Of a stretch of DNA of 64,000 nt, positions 53,289 to 63,397 are shown one piece after another (the stretch's first letter is position 1; each line of letters starts with the position of its first letter). The position numbers and the translations under genes were made by a program. This stretch comes from Cumulibacter sp047975195 (GTDB taxonomy: Bacteria > Actinomycetota > Actinomycetes > Mycobacteriales > Antricoccaceae): assembly GCA_047975195.1 (NCBI GenBank), contig JBKEDB010000013.1:1-64000 (forward strand), in the 5' to 3' direction. A model generated the notes under the pieces. That model made no database searches. It was not told the DNA's origin and worked only from the letters and a program-made list of their open reading frames with translations.

Positions 53289-53420
53289 GGTGTTGTCTCC
53301 TTAGTTTGGTGCGGGGCCGGGTGCCCCGTTCTGCTTGGGGATGTCTGCCCCGCTCACAGAGGTAGACGACGCCGAGACCGCACACTCATCGGCATCTCGA
53401 AAAATGTTCTGCGGTGCCGC

Positions 53421-53484
53421 AAAAAACGCAGTCCCCGCGGCTGCCCATCGCGTATAGAACGATGAGCGGCCGCTGGGACTGCGT
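53421..53484 (-). terminator. Intrinsic terminator of the acyl-CoA synthetase gene
   Basis: A long hairpin pairs 53426-53435 with 53475-53484 (10 bp perfect), and imperfect pairing continues inwards. Read on the minus strand it ends in a TTTTTT tract (53421-53426). The remainder of 53289-53549 shows no gene. Confidence 0.85.
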
Positions 53485-53549
53485 CTTTAGTCGTGCCTCG
53501 GGCAATGCCCTCCCGTTGCACCCCTGTTTCGGGTGCGACCCGGGTCCGG

Positions 53550-55139
53550 TTACGCCGTGGGCAGCTCGAGTCCGCCCTCCGGGGCGAGTTCGGCGGCACG
53601 GTTGCGCAGCAGTTTCTTGTCGATCTTGTCCAGCAACCCCGTTGGCATCTCCTCAACGAAGTACACCTCGCGCGGCCGCTTGAAATCAGCGAGTTCGCGC
53701 GCGCTCGCGTCCAGCACCGCCGTTCGGACTTCGTCTTCGCTCATTGACGCTTGATCCAGCAGCTTGATGAAGACCACCGGCACCTCGTCCAGCATCCGGT
53801 GCGGCGACGCGATCACGGCAACGCTGTGTAACTGACCTGGCGCTGCGAGCATCACTACCTGCTCGACCTGCTTCGCCGACACATTCTCGCCGCCGACGCG
53901 CAGTACGTCTTTGTCACGGTCGGCGAAGTACACGTAGCCTTCCGCGTCGATCTGTACCCGGTCACCGGTGTGGAACCAGCCGTCGGCGGTGTACGCCTTC
54001 GCATTGGCCTCCGGATTGTTGAAGTAACCCAGCGCGAGTTGGACGCCGCGGGTTCCACGTACGTACAGGTCGCCGATCACTCCCGGTGCGGCGCGTTTGC
54101 CGGACTCGTCGATCACCGCGATCTGATAGCCGGGGGTCACCGATCCGATCGATCCCTCGGGAGTGTCGATCATCAGGTCCCGGCGCAAGACGTGCGAGAC
54201 GGTCTCGGTCATGCCGTACGCGCTGAAGGTCGGCACGCCGTAGTGCTGTTCGATCAGCGGCAGCCGCGCCCCGTGGCTGAACAGGCGCAGGTTGTGCTTG
54301 GGCACCGGCTGCGAGGACAGTGCCTGGTGGGAGAACGCCTGCATGCTGCATACCGTTACGTTGTGACGCAGTACCACGTCCCAGAAGGTCGACGCCGAGA
54401 ACTTCGGCTGTAGTACGACCCGGCCGCCCGCCCAGATCATCGGCCACACATTCCAGCCCTGCGCGTGGGTATGGAATAGCGGCATGTTGGTCAGGTAGGC
54501 GTCCGCCGGAGTGATCCGCAGGTTGTCCGACACGGTCCGGGCGCCCCACAGGAAGTTCGCGTGCGTGTGGATCACGGCTTTCGGGCGCGCCGTCGTCCCG
54601 GACGTGTACTGAATTCCCGCCGGCATCAGTGGATCAGGTGCGCGCAGGTCGAAGTCGTCGTTGTGACTCAGTAACTCGTCGAAGTCCTCGCCGATCACGA
54701 TGTACCAGCCGAGGGTCGGCGTGTTGGCCTTGAGTTCATCGAGCAGGTGAGGCTGAGTGATCGCGCCGACGGCGCCGCTGTGCTCGGCGAAGTACGTCAA
54801 CTCGCCGCCACGGGTGCGGGTGTTGGTGGTGACCGCGATCGCGCCCAACGTCGCGCAGGCGTACCAGGCGAGCATCATTTCGGGGCAGTTGTCGCTATGC
54901 ACCTGGATTCGATCTCCGACCTGCACGCCACGTGCGCGCAGTCCGTTCGCCGTACGGCGGACGTCGGACCAGAACTCGGCGTACGTCCAGCGACGTTCGT
55001 TACCGTCGCGGGGTACCCACACCAGGAATTCGTCGTCACCGGAGTGCTCGGCGCGATAGCGCAGTAGCCACGGGACGTCACGCCCGAAGAAGGTTTCGTC
55101 GTCGAAATCCAGGTTCAGGGCGGGCATCATGTCCGGCAA
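53550..55139 (-). CDS. Acyl-CoA synthetase (AMP-binding, ANL superfamily)
   Basis: A 529-residue protein. AMP-binding motif Y-T-S-G-T-T-A-R-P-K-A; A5 S-A-Y-G-M-T-E; then G-W-F-H-T-G-D and D-R-D-K-D-V-L-R-V-G-G-E-N-V; C-terminal Lys in L-D-K-I-D-K-K. It makes an acyl-CoA from an unknown acid; the sequence is in the medium/long-chain and carnitine-CoA-ligase-like group. TTG 55139 is chosen because GGAGGA is placed 5 nt upstream; ATG 55130 or 55127 are alternatives. The in-frame extension to 55442 overlaps map and is spurious. Confidence 0.9.
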   Translation of the reverse strand: MPDMMPALNLDFDDETFFGRDVPWLLRYRAEHSGDDEFLVWVPRDGNERRWTYAEFWSDVRRTANGLRARGVQVGDRIQVHSDNCPEMMLAWYACATLGAIAVTTNTRTRGGELTYFAEHSGAVGAITQPHLLDELKANTPTLGWYIVIGEDFDELLSHNDDFDLRAPDPLMPAGIQYTSGTTARPKAVIHTHANFLWGARTVSDNLRITPADAYLTNMPLFHTHAQGWNVWPMIWAGGRVVLQPKFSASTFWDVVLRHNVTVCSMQAFSHQALSSQPVPKHNLRLFSHGARLPLIEQHYGVPTFSAYGMTETVSHVLRRDLMIDTPEGSIGSVTPGYQIAVIDESGKRAAPGVIGDLYVRGTRGVQLALGYFNNPEANAKAYTADGWFHTGDRVQIDAEGYVYFADRDKDVLRVGGENVSAKQVEQVVMLAAPGQLHSVAVIASPHRMLDEVPVVFIKLLDQASMSEDEVRTAVLDASARELADFKRPREVYFVEEMPTGLLDKIDKKLLRNRAAELAPEGGLELPTA

Positions 55140-55309
55140 GGGTGTCCTCCAGAGGTGAGATCGTGCACTGTTTCTATCACCACGTCCCGAGAGACTGGTA
55201 ACGATGATCACCGCTGGACGACGGACTGCGAGAGAATGACGCGAGCCTGGTTTCGCTTTACGTGGGCGAGCAGCAGACCTGAGCAGATGACCCGAAAGAG
55301 CAGAACGAC

Positions 55310-56077
55310 ATGATCGAGATCCTCTCGCCGCGCGAGATCGAGCAGATGAGGCCGGCGGGCGCATTCGTCGGCAAGGTGTTGAGCACGCTGCAGCGGGAGG
55401 TCCGCGTCGGCGACAACCTGCTGGAGATCGATGCCCGCGCACACGAGATGATCCGGGAGGTAGGCGCCGAGTCGTGCTACCTGGACTACGCGCCGTCCTT
55501 CGGCAGCGGACCCTTCGGGTTTGTCATCTGCACTTCGGTCAACGACGCCGTACTGCATGGCAAACCGCGCGATCAGAAGGTGCAGGACGGTGACCTCGTC
55601 ACCCTCGACTTCGCGGTGTCCATCGATGGCTGGGTATGCGATTCGGCCGTCAGTTTCAATGTCGGCACGCAGCGCGAGGAGGATCAGAAGATGATCGCTA
55701 CAGCGACCGAAGCCTTGCACGCGGGAATTGAGCAGGCGCGAGTCGGTAATCGAATCGGCGACATCTCGCACGCCATCGGCGCGATCATGCGCGGCGGCGG
55801 GTACGGCTTCAACACGGACTTCGGCGGCCATGGCGTGGGCAGCACCATGCACGGCGATCCGCATATCCCGAACAGCGGTCCGCGCGGGCGGGGGATGAAG
55901 CTCAAAGAAGGTCTCGTCATCGCGATCGAGCCTTGGCTGATGGCTGGCACCAACGACCTGATCACCGATAAGGACGGCTGGACGTTGCGCAGCGCGGACG
56001 GCTCGCGTACGGCGCATGTCGAGCACACGGTCGCGATCACGAAGTCCGGTCCGATCATCATGACCTCGCGCGACTAA
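55310..56077 (+). CDS. map: Type I methionine aminopeptidase
   Basis: A 255-residue protein that removes N-terminal Met. The five metal ligands are visible: Asp in L-D-F-A-V, Asp in C-D-S-A-V, His in G-G-H-G-V-G, Glu in A-I-E-P-W and Glu in H-V-E-H-T-V. There is no SH3-binding N-terminal extension. The RBS is weak (AGAG). It is divergent from the acyl-CoA synthetase gene. Confidence 0.96.
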   Translation: MIEILSPREIEQMRPAGAFVGKVLSTLQREVRVGDNLLEIDARAHEMIREVGAESCYLDYAPSFGSGPFGFVICTSVNDAVLHGKPRDQKVQDGDLVTLDFAVSIDGWVCDSAVSFNVGTQREEDQKMIATATEALHAGIEQARVGNRIGDISHAIGAIMRGGGYGFNTDFGGHGVGSTMHGDPHIPNSGPRGRGMKLKEGLVIAIEPWLMAGTNDLITDKDGWTLRSADGSRTAHVEHTVAITKSGPIIMTSRD

Positions 56078-56181
56078 CGCCGCTACTTCCCGCGCTCGTT
56101 CGGGGACGGACAACCGCGACTGATCCACCCGAAACGACCACAGATCTGTCGCGGGTCCTTAGGGCGGCTAACGGTGTGCGG

Positions 56182-56187
56182 CACAAT
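56182..56187 (+). promoter_or_regulatory. -10-like element of the MFS gene, possible leaderless start
   Basis: CACAAT ends 6 nt before ATG 56194. It is weaker than the TAnnnT elements elsewhere. Confidence 0.4.
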
Positions 56188-56193
56188 GGCCGA

Positions 56194-57411
56194 ATGACCA
56201 CCTCCGAGGCACCCGCGATCGGGGCGGGTCCGATGCGTCGGGCGCTGGTGGTCCTCTGCATCACCGAGATTGTCGCCTGGGGTGTGCTCTACTACGCGAT
56301 GCCGGTCGCCGCCGAGCCGATGGCGGACGACACCGGCTGGAGCCAATCGTCGATCTTCGGTACGTACTCGGCGGGCCTGGTGGTCAGTGCGTTCATCGGT
56401 ATTCCGCTGGGTTGGCTGCTCGAGCGCCGGGGCCCGCGCCTGCTGATGACCGGCGCTTCGATTCTCGTCGTGCCGTGCCTGATCATCGTCGCCACGGCCA
56501 CCTCGATCACCCAACTCGCCATCGGCTGGATCCTCGCCGGACTCGTCATGCCGGCCCTGTTCTATCAAGCCGCTTTCACCGCGTGCACCGGGTGGATGGG
56601 GGAGAACCGAGTGAAGGGCATCACGGCGGTCACCGTCGCTGGCGGAATCTCCAGCACCGTGTTTGCGCCGCTGACCAGTTGGCTGCTCAGCGAATTTCAC
56701 TGGCGCACGATGTGGCTGATTCTCGCCGGTGTGCTCGTGGTGATCTTGGTTCCGCTGCAGTGGTTCTGCCTGAACCTGCCGTGGACGCCGGTGGCTAAGG
56801 CGGATGCCGTGGCGATGCCGGTTGGGCGGATCGTGCGTACGCCGCGGTACATCGCGCTGTCGGCGTCCATCACCGTGTTCATCTTCGGCGGGTTCGCCGT
56901 ATGCCTGACGATTGTGTCGCTGATGACCGAGCGCGGGTTCTCGCATTCGTTCGGTGCCACGGCGCTCGCGCTGATCGGGGTCGGCCAACTCGTGGGCCGC
57001 CTCGGATATGGTCGATTCGGTCACGGCCGCGCGCGGATGGTCCGCAATATGGTGATCGTCTGGACATTGGTCCTGAGCACCGTGCTGGTAGCGGTGGTGG
57101 AGCGGCCGGTGTGGGTGTTGATCGTCATCGTCGTCCTGCTGGGAGCGGCTCGCGGCGCGGGGACCCTGATGCACGCCACGATGGTCGTCGACATCTGGGG
57201 CCCCGAGCGGTACGGCGCCCTCATCGGAATTTTCACGATGCCGATCACGCTGGCGCAGGCGATAGCGCCGTGGGCCGGTGCGGCAATGGCGGCGCAGCTG
57301 GGCAGCTTCCGCGCGATGGACCTAGTGATTGCGGGATTGATCGCGGTTTCCGCGGTGGGGATCTACTTCAGCAGCCGGGTTCGGGCGCCCGCAGCAGAGG
57401 TCGCGCGTTAG
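56194..57411 (+). CDS. MFS transporter
   Basis: A 405-residue protein with about 12 hydrophobic helices and the MFS loop-2/3 motif (G-W-L-L-E-R-R-G-P-R). The first helix follows a short cytosolic N-terminus. The best general match is the monocarboxylate/oxalate-type MFS group, but substrate and direction are unknown. The ATG at 56194 is chosen over 56176. Its stop directly abuts that of the next, convergent gene. Confidence 0.9.
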   Translation: MTTSEAPAIGAGPMRRALVVLCITEIVAWGVLYYAMPVAAEPMADDTGWSQSSIFGTYSAGLVVSAFIGIPLGWLLERRGPRLLMTGASILVVPCLIIVATATSITQLAIGWILAGLVMPALFYQAAFTACTGWMGENRVKGITAVTVAGGISSTVFAPLTSWLLSEFHWRTMWLILAGVLVVILVPLQWFCLNLPWTPVAKADAVAMPVGRIVRTPRYIALSASITVFIFGGFAVCLTIVSLMTERGFSHSFGATALALIGVGQLVGRLGYGRFGHGRARMVRNMVIVWTLVLSTVLVAVVERPVWVLIVIVVLLGAARGAGTLMHATMVVDIWGPERYGALIGIFTMPITLAQAIAPWAGAAMAAQLGSFRAMDLVIAGLIAVSAVGIYFSSRVRAPAAEVAR

Positions 57412-58437
57412 CTACTTGGGCTCGAGCGTGAGGGAGTCGACTTCTTCAATCGCCTCATCGCAGGCGGCGCTCATGGTGCGAGTCGCCGTACCGCCTTCTT
57501 CGGGGATCTCGACGGTGTAGTTCGCATCGATCATCGCGCCGGCGGTGGGCGTGCATGCGATCTGATCGGTGCCCTTGCCGGACCACACGCCATCGGCCAG
57601 CTCGAGGGTCATCGTGAGGCCGCTTTCCTCCACGGTGAGTTCGCAGGTCGTGTCGGTGCAGTCTTCGATCGTCCAAGTCTGCGGTTTGGTGAACGCCTCC
57701 GCTCCCTCGGTGCGCGGCGTACCGCCGAGCTGACCGGTGGTCGGTCCGGAGTAACTGTCGATAGTCCCGTACACGGAGTAGGTGCCGGCAATCGCGGGGG
57801 TTGCCGCTGTTGGCGATGATTCGGACTGGCCTGACGACTCGCTTGATTCGGCGTCGCTAGAGGGCGATCCGCCGGACTCAGGTGCCTCATCCGACTCGTC
57901 GGCGCGCTCGGCGGCGCTGGGGGGCGGCGGGTCGCCCGCCGAGGTGTCGTCATCGGACTGGATGAACAGGAAATAGCCGCCGACCGCCACGATCGCGACC
58001 ACGAGGACGGCGGCGATGCCGATGATCCAGCCCTTCGCGCCGCCTTTCTCGCCATTGCCGGGTTCGTCCGGCGATGTCTCGCTCCCCGATGCGCTGCCGA
58101 ACGGGTCCGGGGCGCTGTGGAAGGAAGTCGGCGGGGTGGTGTGGATGAAGTACTCGGGTTCGCCCGCTTGAGTAGTGGGCTCGTGCCCCGCGGCTTCTTG
58201 ATCAGCCGAGTCTTGATGAGTGGCGCCTTGAGCTGCCGGCGGCGTGGGCTGGGGGGCCCATTCGGGCTGCGCGCTCGATCCGCTGGGCGCGGTTGGCGGG
58301 CTTGCGGCTGACGCATCCTGGGGTGAGCCCGAGGAGGGCGCGCTGAGGGGAGGTTCAGGCGTCTGTCCCGGCTGTCCAAACTGGGAATTCTGCGGCTGCC
58401 CACTATCTGGTTGCTGTCCGTCGCGTGGGTCAGTCAT
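57412..58437 (-). CDS. Single-pass membrane protein with Pro/Gln-rich N-terminus
   Basis: A 341-residue protein. A disordered cytoplasmic part (1-138, Pro/Ser/Gln-rich) is followed by one membrane helix (about 139-160) and an acidic Ser-rich linker. The extracellular domain (about 215-341) has Cys residues in D-C-T-D-T-T-C, I-A-C-T and A-A-C-D, probably forming disulfides. No family is recognised, though the layout is common among actinobacterial envelope proteins. GAGAGGA lies upstream of the ATG. It is divergent from dnaK. Confidence 0.82.
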   Translation of the reverse strand: MTDPRDGQQPDSGQPQNSQFGQPGQTPEPPLSAPSSGSPQDASAASPPTAPSGSSAQPEWAPQPTPPAAQGATHQDSADQEAAGHEPTTQAGEPEYFIHTTPPTSFHSAPDPFGSASGSETSPDEPGNGEKGGAKGWIIGIAAVLVVAIVAVGGYFLFIQSDDDTSAGDPPPPSAAERADESDEAPESGGSPSSDAESSESSGQSESSPTAATPAIAGTYSVYGTIDSYSGPTTGQLGGTPRTEGAEAFTKPQTWTIEDCTDTTCELTVEESGLTMTLELADGVWSGKGTDQIACTPTAGAMIDANYTVEIPEEGGTATRTMSAACDEAIEEVDSLTLEPK

Positions 58438-58608
58438 CGCTGTCCTCTCAGGGGGCGGGGAGGGTCGTCGGCGTACGGCGCACTTGGCGGTGGCCTGGTC
58501 TATCGGAGGGACGAACCCGCCGGTACGTTCCAGCCCGACCCCAGTAGCCGAAAAAGTCTCTGCGCGCGGGAATTACGGCACGGACGTGCGCGTTGTTACC
58601 AATGTAAA

Positions 58609-58629
58609 GTTGAGCAAGAGCGACTCAAG
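58609..58629 (+). promoter_or_regulatory. HAIR operator (HspR site) of the dnaK operon
   Basis: GTTGAGC-N7-ACTCAAG, with the arms at 58609-58615 and 58623-58629. The consensus is CTTGAGT-N7-ACTCAAG, so the right arm is perfect and the left has 5 of 7. It overlaps a -10-like TAAAGT (58605-58610), as expected for repression. HspR is encoded last in the same operon. Confidence 0.88.
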
Positions 58630-58703
58630 TCTTTGAGCACTCACTCGCTCACCTCACGAACTACGCAACAACTCGCACCACCCTAGTCAAAGGAGCATCA
58701 CCC

Positions 58704-60557
<1,854 letters not shown>

Positions 60558-60578
60558 TACGGGTCTGCTGAAGCCCAC

Positions 60579-60611
60579 CGCGATGCCCGGCCTGTCGGGC
60601 CGGGCATCGCG
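60579..60611 (+). terminator. Intercistronic hairpin between dnaK and grpE
   Basis: A perfect 14-bp GC-rich stem (60579-60592 with 60598-60611) has a 5-nt loop and no U-tract. It may stabilise the dnaK mRNA or partly reduce read-through, giving more DnaK than GrpE. Confidence 0.7.
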
Positions 60612-60637
60612 GGACATCATCTGCATTGAGGAATGAC

Positions 60638-61270
60638 ATGGACCAGAATCAAGATCCGGCCGGCACGTCCCCAGACAACGGCGAGCAGGAGCCGATCGTC
60701 ATCCGCGACAAGCGCCGCGTGAATGACGTTGACGGCGCTCCCCGCACCCCGGATGAGACCCCCGATTCGCCGGAGGGCTCGGCCGCGCCTGAGGGTTCGG
60801 CTGCCGAGGACGCCGGCGTGCTCAGTGAAGGAGAGCTCGGCGAGATCGACCGGCTCACTAAAGAATTGGCTGAGCGGACCGGCGACCTGCAGCGGGTGAA
60901 CGCCGAGTACGCGAACTACCGCAAGCGCACTGACCGTGAACGCGAATCGCTCATTGCGATGGGGCAGTCGTCGTTACTGGGCACGTTGTTGCACGTGCTC
61001 GATGACATTGACCGCGCGGATGAACACGGTGACCTGACCGGTGGCTTCAAGAACGTCGCTGACGCGCTGCGCAAGGTGCTCGCCGACGTGGGCCTGGAGG
61101 AGTTCGGCGCCGAAGGCGATGAATTCGACCCGCAGATCCACCAGGCCGTATCGCAGTTGCCATCCCCGGATGTGACGTCGGAGGTGCTTGCGGCCGTGAT
61201 GCGCAAGGGCTATCGGCAGGGCGAGCGCGTGCTACGTGAAGCGATGGTCGCCGTCAAGGTTCCGCAATAG
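60638..61270 (+). CDS. grpE: Nucleotide exchange factor GrpE
   Basis: A 210-residue protein. A disordered N-terminus (1-65, Pro/Glu-rich) is followed by the long coiled coil (E-L-A-E-R-T-G-D-L-Q-R-V-N-A-E-Y-A-N-Y-R-K-R) and the beta wing (F-D-P-Q-I-H-Q-A-V and V-L-R-E-A-M-V-A-V). It releases ADP from DnaK. ATG 60638 has GAGGA upstream. It is followed by 306 bp before dnaJ. Confidence 0.97.
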   Translation: MDQNQDPAGTSPDNGEQEPIVIRDKRRVNDVDGAPRTPDETPDSPEGSAAPEGSAAEDAGVLSEGELGEIDRLTKELAERTGDLQRVNAEYANYRKRTDRERESLIAMGQSSLLGTLLHVLDDIDRADEHGDLTGGFKNVADALRKVLADVGLEEFGAEGDEFDPQIHQAVSQLPSPDVTSEVLAAVMRKGYRQGERVLREAMVAVKVPQ

Positions 61271-61442
61271 GTCGCATCCGGTCGGCGATGGCCATCTGGA
61301 CGCGTCGGGTGAGTCTCCCGGTCGTCGAGGACGCGAAGAACGAGCCAGCGGCGCCGTCGCAGGACTCAATGTCGGTGGCCGATTTCAGCAACGGACGAAG
61401 GATGGAGTGAACGTGCACAGCTTGTATCGAGGAGAGCCACGA

Positions 61443-61574
61443 ATGATGACGGCGTCGTACAACGAAGTCACTGTTCGTTCGATGAGCGCGTCCCTCGCTA
61501 GTTCGCTTCGGTCGACGTCCGCTGACGAGGCTTTGTTCCTCGCCTACGGTACGGAAATACGACAGGGATCTTAG
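61443..61574 (+). CDS. Candidate small ORF upstream of dnaJ
   Basis: This is 43 codons with GAGGAGA about 8 nt before the ATG (61443) and a stop only 2 nt before the dnaJ ATG. dnaJ itself has no strong RBS, so its translation may depend on this ORF. The peptide is Ser/Ala-rich with no membrane segment or known motif. Codon bias is weaker than in neighbouring genes, so it may be a leader rather than a functional protein. The remaining gap (61271-61442) shows nothing clear. Confidence 0.45.
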   Translation: MMTASYNEVTVRSMSASLASSLRSTSADEALFLAYGTEIRQGS

Positions 61575-61576
61575 GT

Positions 61577-62557
61577 ATGAGTCAAAAGGACTACTTCGAG
61601 AAGGACTACTACGCCGCTCTCGGGGTCGAGAAGGATGCGAGCGCCGCCGATATCAAGCGGACCTACTGCAAGCTCGCTGGTGACCTGCACCCGGACAAGA
61701 ACCCGGGAGACGCTGAGGCCGAGCGTCGCTTCAAGGAGGTCTCCGAGGCGTACGGCGTACTCGGTGATGCTGAGAAGCGCGCGGAGTACGACGAGGCGCA
61801 GCGCCTCGCTGCGAGCGGATTCTCCGGATCGGGTGGCTTCCCTGGCGGATTTGGCGGCGGCCACCCGGGCGGATACTCGCAGGGGTTTAGCGCCGAGGAC
61901 CTATCCGACATCTTTGGCCGCACCCGCGGCGGTGCCGGCGGGCCGGACCTGTCCGATCTGTTGGGCGGGATGTTCGGCGGCGGTGGCGGCGGGTTCAACC
62001 AGCAGCCGCGACCCACTAAAGGTGCCGACGCCGAAGCCAGGGTGTCGCTGAGTTTCGACGATGCGGTCAGCGGAGTCAGCCTGCCGCTGCGTACCTCGGG
62101 ACCGAACGGCACGCGGACCGTGACCGTGAACGTCCCGGCCGGGATTAACGACGGTCAACGATTCCGGGTGAAAGGTAAGGGCCAGCCCGGGAGCGGGGGT
62201 GCTCCGGCCGGCGACCTACTTGTGCGAGTGAGCGTCGAGAAACACCCGGTTTTCGGACTCGATGGCAACAACCTGACGGTGACCGTGCCGGTGACGTACG
62301 CCGAAGCCGTGCTGGGCGCCAAGGTGAAGGTGCCGACGTTGGATAAGCCGGTCACGCTGCGCGTGCCACCGGGCACACAGAACGGCCGCAAACTGCGTGG
62401 CCGAGGCAAAGGCATCACCACGAAGAAGGGGACCGGCGACCTGATCGTCACGCTCGAGATCGTCGTCCCGCAGAACCTCTCGGCGGACGCCGAGGAGGCG
62501 CTGAAGAAGTACGCCGAACTGCAGTCGGGTGACCCCCGCGAGCACCTGGGCGTGTAA
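61577..62557 (+). CDS. dnaJ: DnaJ-family co-chaperone without zinc finger
   Basis: A 326-residue protein. The J domain (about 10-75) has the H-P-D loop in L-H-P-D-K-N. A Gly/Phe-rich region (about 80-140) with many G-G repeats follows, then the two beta-barrel client domains. The Cys-rich zinc domain (four C-x-x-C-x-G-x-G) of standard DnaJ is absent; the only Cys I see is in the J domain. This is a type II (CbpA-like) J-protein in the place where a type I DnaJ is more usual. It stimulates DnaK ATPase. It starts 2 nt after a small ORF. Confidence 0.93.
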   Translation: MSQKDYFEKDYYAALGVEKDASAADIKRTYCKLAGDLHPDKNPGDAEAERRFKEVSEAYGVLGDAEKRAEYDEAQRLAASGFSGSGGFPGGFGGGHPGGYSQGFSAEDLSDIFGRTRGGAGGPDLSDLLGGMFGGGGGGFNQQPRPTKGADAEARVSLSFDDAVSGVSLPLRTSGPNGTRTVTVNVPAGINDGQRFRVKGKGQPGSGGAPAGDLLVRVSVEKHPVFGLDGNNLTVTVPVTYAEAVLGAKVKVPTLDKPVTLRVPPGTQNGRKLRGRGKGITTKKGTGDLIVTLEIVVPQNLSADAEEALKKYAELQSGDPREHLGV

Positions 62558-62621
62558 CAGTCGACGAGAGATCGGCGTGAGGGGTCGGCATCATGCCGGC
62601 GGAACGAAAGGATGGGGCGAG

Positions 62622-63065
62622 ATGGCGAACGAATACGACCGGAGCAACGGCGTTCCGCCTGTCGAAGCGGTCGCCGAAGACGCGCCCGTCTTCGTGATCT
62701 CCGTGGCCGCCGAACTCGCCGGCATGCACCCGCAAACGCTGCGCCAATACGACCGGGTGGGGCTGGTCTCGCCCGGTCGCACGGCCGGCGGCGGACGTCG
62801 GTACTCCCCGCGAGATGTCGCGACCCTGCGGGCGGTGCAGCAGTTGAGCCAGGAGGAGGGCATCAACCTGGCCGGCATCAAACGGATACTCGAGTTGGAA
62901 AATCAGGTTGCTGCACTGCAGCGTCGGGTCGAGGAACTCCTGGTCGAGATCTCGGCGATTGATATGCGCGCGGCTGCGGCCGAGGCCGCTGTGCACGTCT
63001 CGTACCGCCGCGATCTTGTGCCGTTCAAGTCGATGTCGTTGGTTCCGCGCGGCTTCTTCCGCTGA
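62622..63065 (+). CDS. hspR: Heat-shock repressor HspR (MerR family)
   Basis: A 147-residue protein. The MerR helix-turn-helix (F-V-I-S-V-A-A-E-L-A-G-M-H-P-Q-T-L-R-Q-Y-D-R) is identical in form to HspR, followed by G-R-R-Y-S-P-R-D-V and a coiled coil. It binds HAIR sites and represses this operon, with DnaK as co-repressor in Streptomyces. ATG 62622 follows a purine-rich stretch (AAAGGATGGGG). It is last in the operon, giving feedback through 58609-58629. Confidence 0.96.
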   Translation: MANEYDRSNGVPPVEAVAEDAPVFVISVAAELAGMHPQTLRQYDRVGLVSPGRTAGGGRRYSPRDVATLRAVQQLSQEEGINLAGIKRILELENQVAALQRRVEELLVEISAIDMRAAAAEAAVHVSYRRDLVPFKSMSLVPRGFFR

Positions 63066-63082
63066 GCCTTTGCATTCCAGTT

Positions 63083-63159
63083 CGCTGAAAACGCAGAGCA
63101 GGAGGCTGCTTGTCGGCTATGCGTGGATGAGTCGCTTCTGAGGCTGCGTTTTCAGCGAG
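63083..63159. repeat. 76-bp repeat unit, copy 1, with inverted ends
   Basis: The unit 63084-63159 is identical to 63253-63328. Its ends are inverted repeats: GCTGAAAACGCAG at the left and CTGCGTTTTCAGC at the right (13 bp, 14 bp in this copy). An inner hairpin AGCAG-GAGG-CTGCT follows the left arm. It lies 17 bp after hspR. It may be a dispersed palindromic element or a bidirectional terminator. Confidence 0.92.
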
Positions 63160-63252
63160 GAAGCTCCGGGGTCCCGGCGCGGGCGCGGGGGTTCTTCCGT
63201 TGAGCCTTCGCGTTCAGCCTGCAGATCTGCGTTCAGTCTCCGCGTTCGGCCT

Positions 63253-63328
63253 GCTGAAAACGCAGAGCAGGAGGCTGCTTGTCGGCTATGCGTGGATGAG
63301 TCGCTTCTGAGGCTGCGTTTTCAGCGAG
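63253..63328. repeat. 76-bp repeat unit, copy 2
   Basis: Identical over 76 bp to copy 1, 169 bp downstream. Degenerate pieces (GCGTTCAG near 63210-63240) and a second copy of the hspR-end motif T-T-C-T-T-C-C-G lie between the copies, so the duplicated unit was probably larger. No gene is seen in 63066-63397. Confidence 0.92.
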
Positions 63329-63397
63329 TACTCCCAGGGCTCGGCGCGGCCGAGTGCCGGGACCCTGTTCACGCGGCGACGTTCCCCAGGTGGCGGC

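Noticed and set aside
55140..55442. Extended N-terminus of the minus-strand acyl-CoA synthetase
   Set aside because: It overlaps the start of map in antisense, is Arg-rich, and a TTG with GGAGGA at 55139 explains the start.
63083..63328. CRISPR array or transposon for the repeat pair
   Set aside because: Only two units, 93 bp apart, with long inverted ends and no cas or transposase gene; no target duplication is visible.
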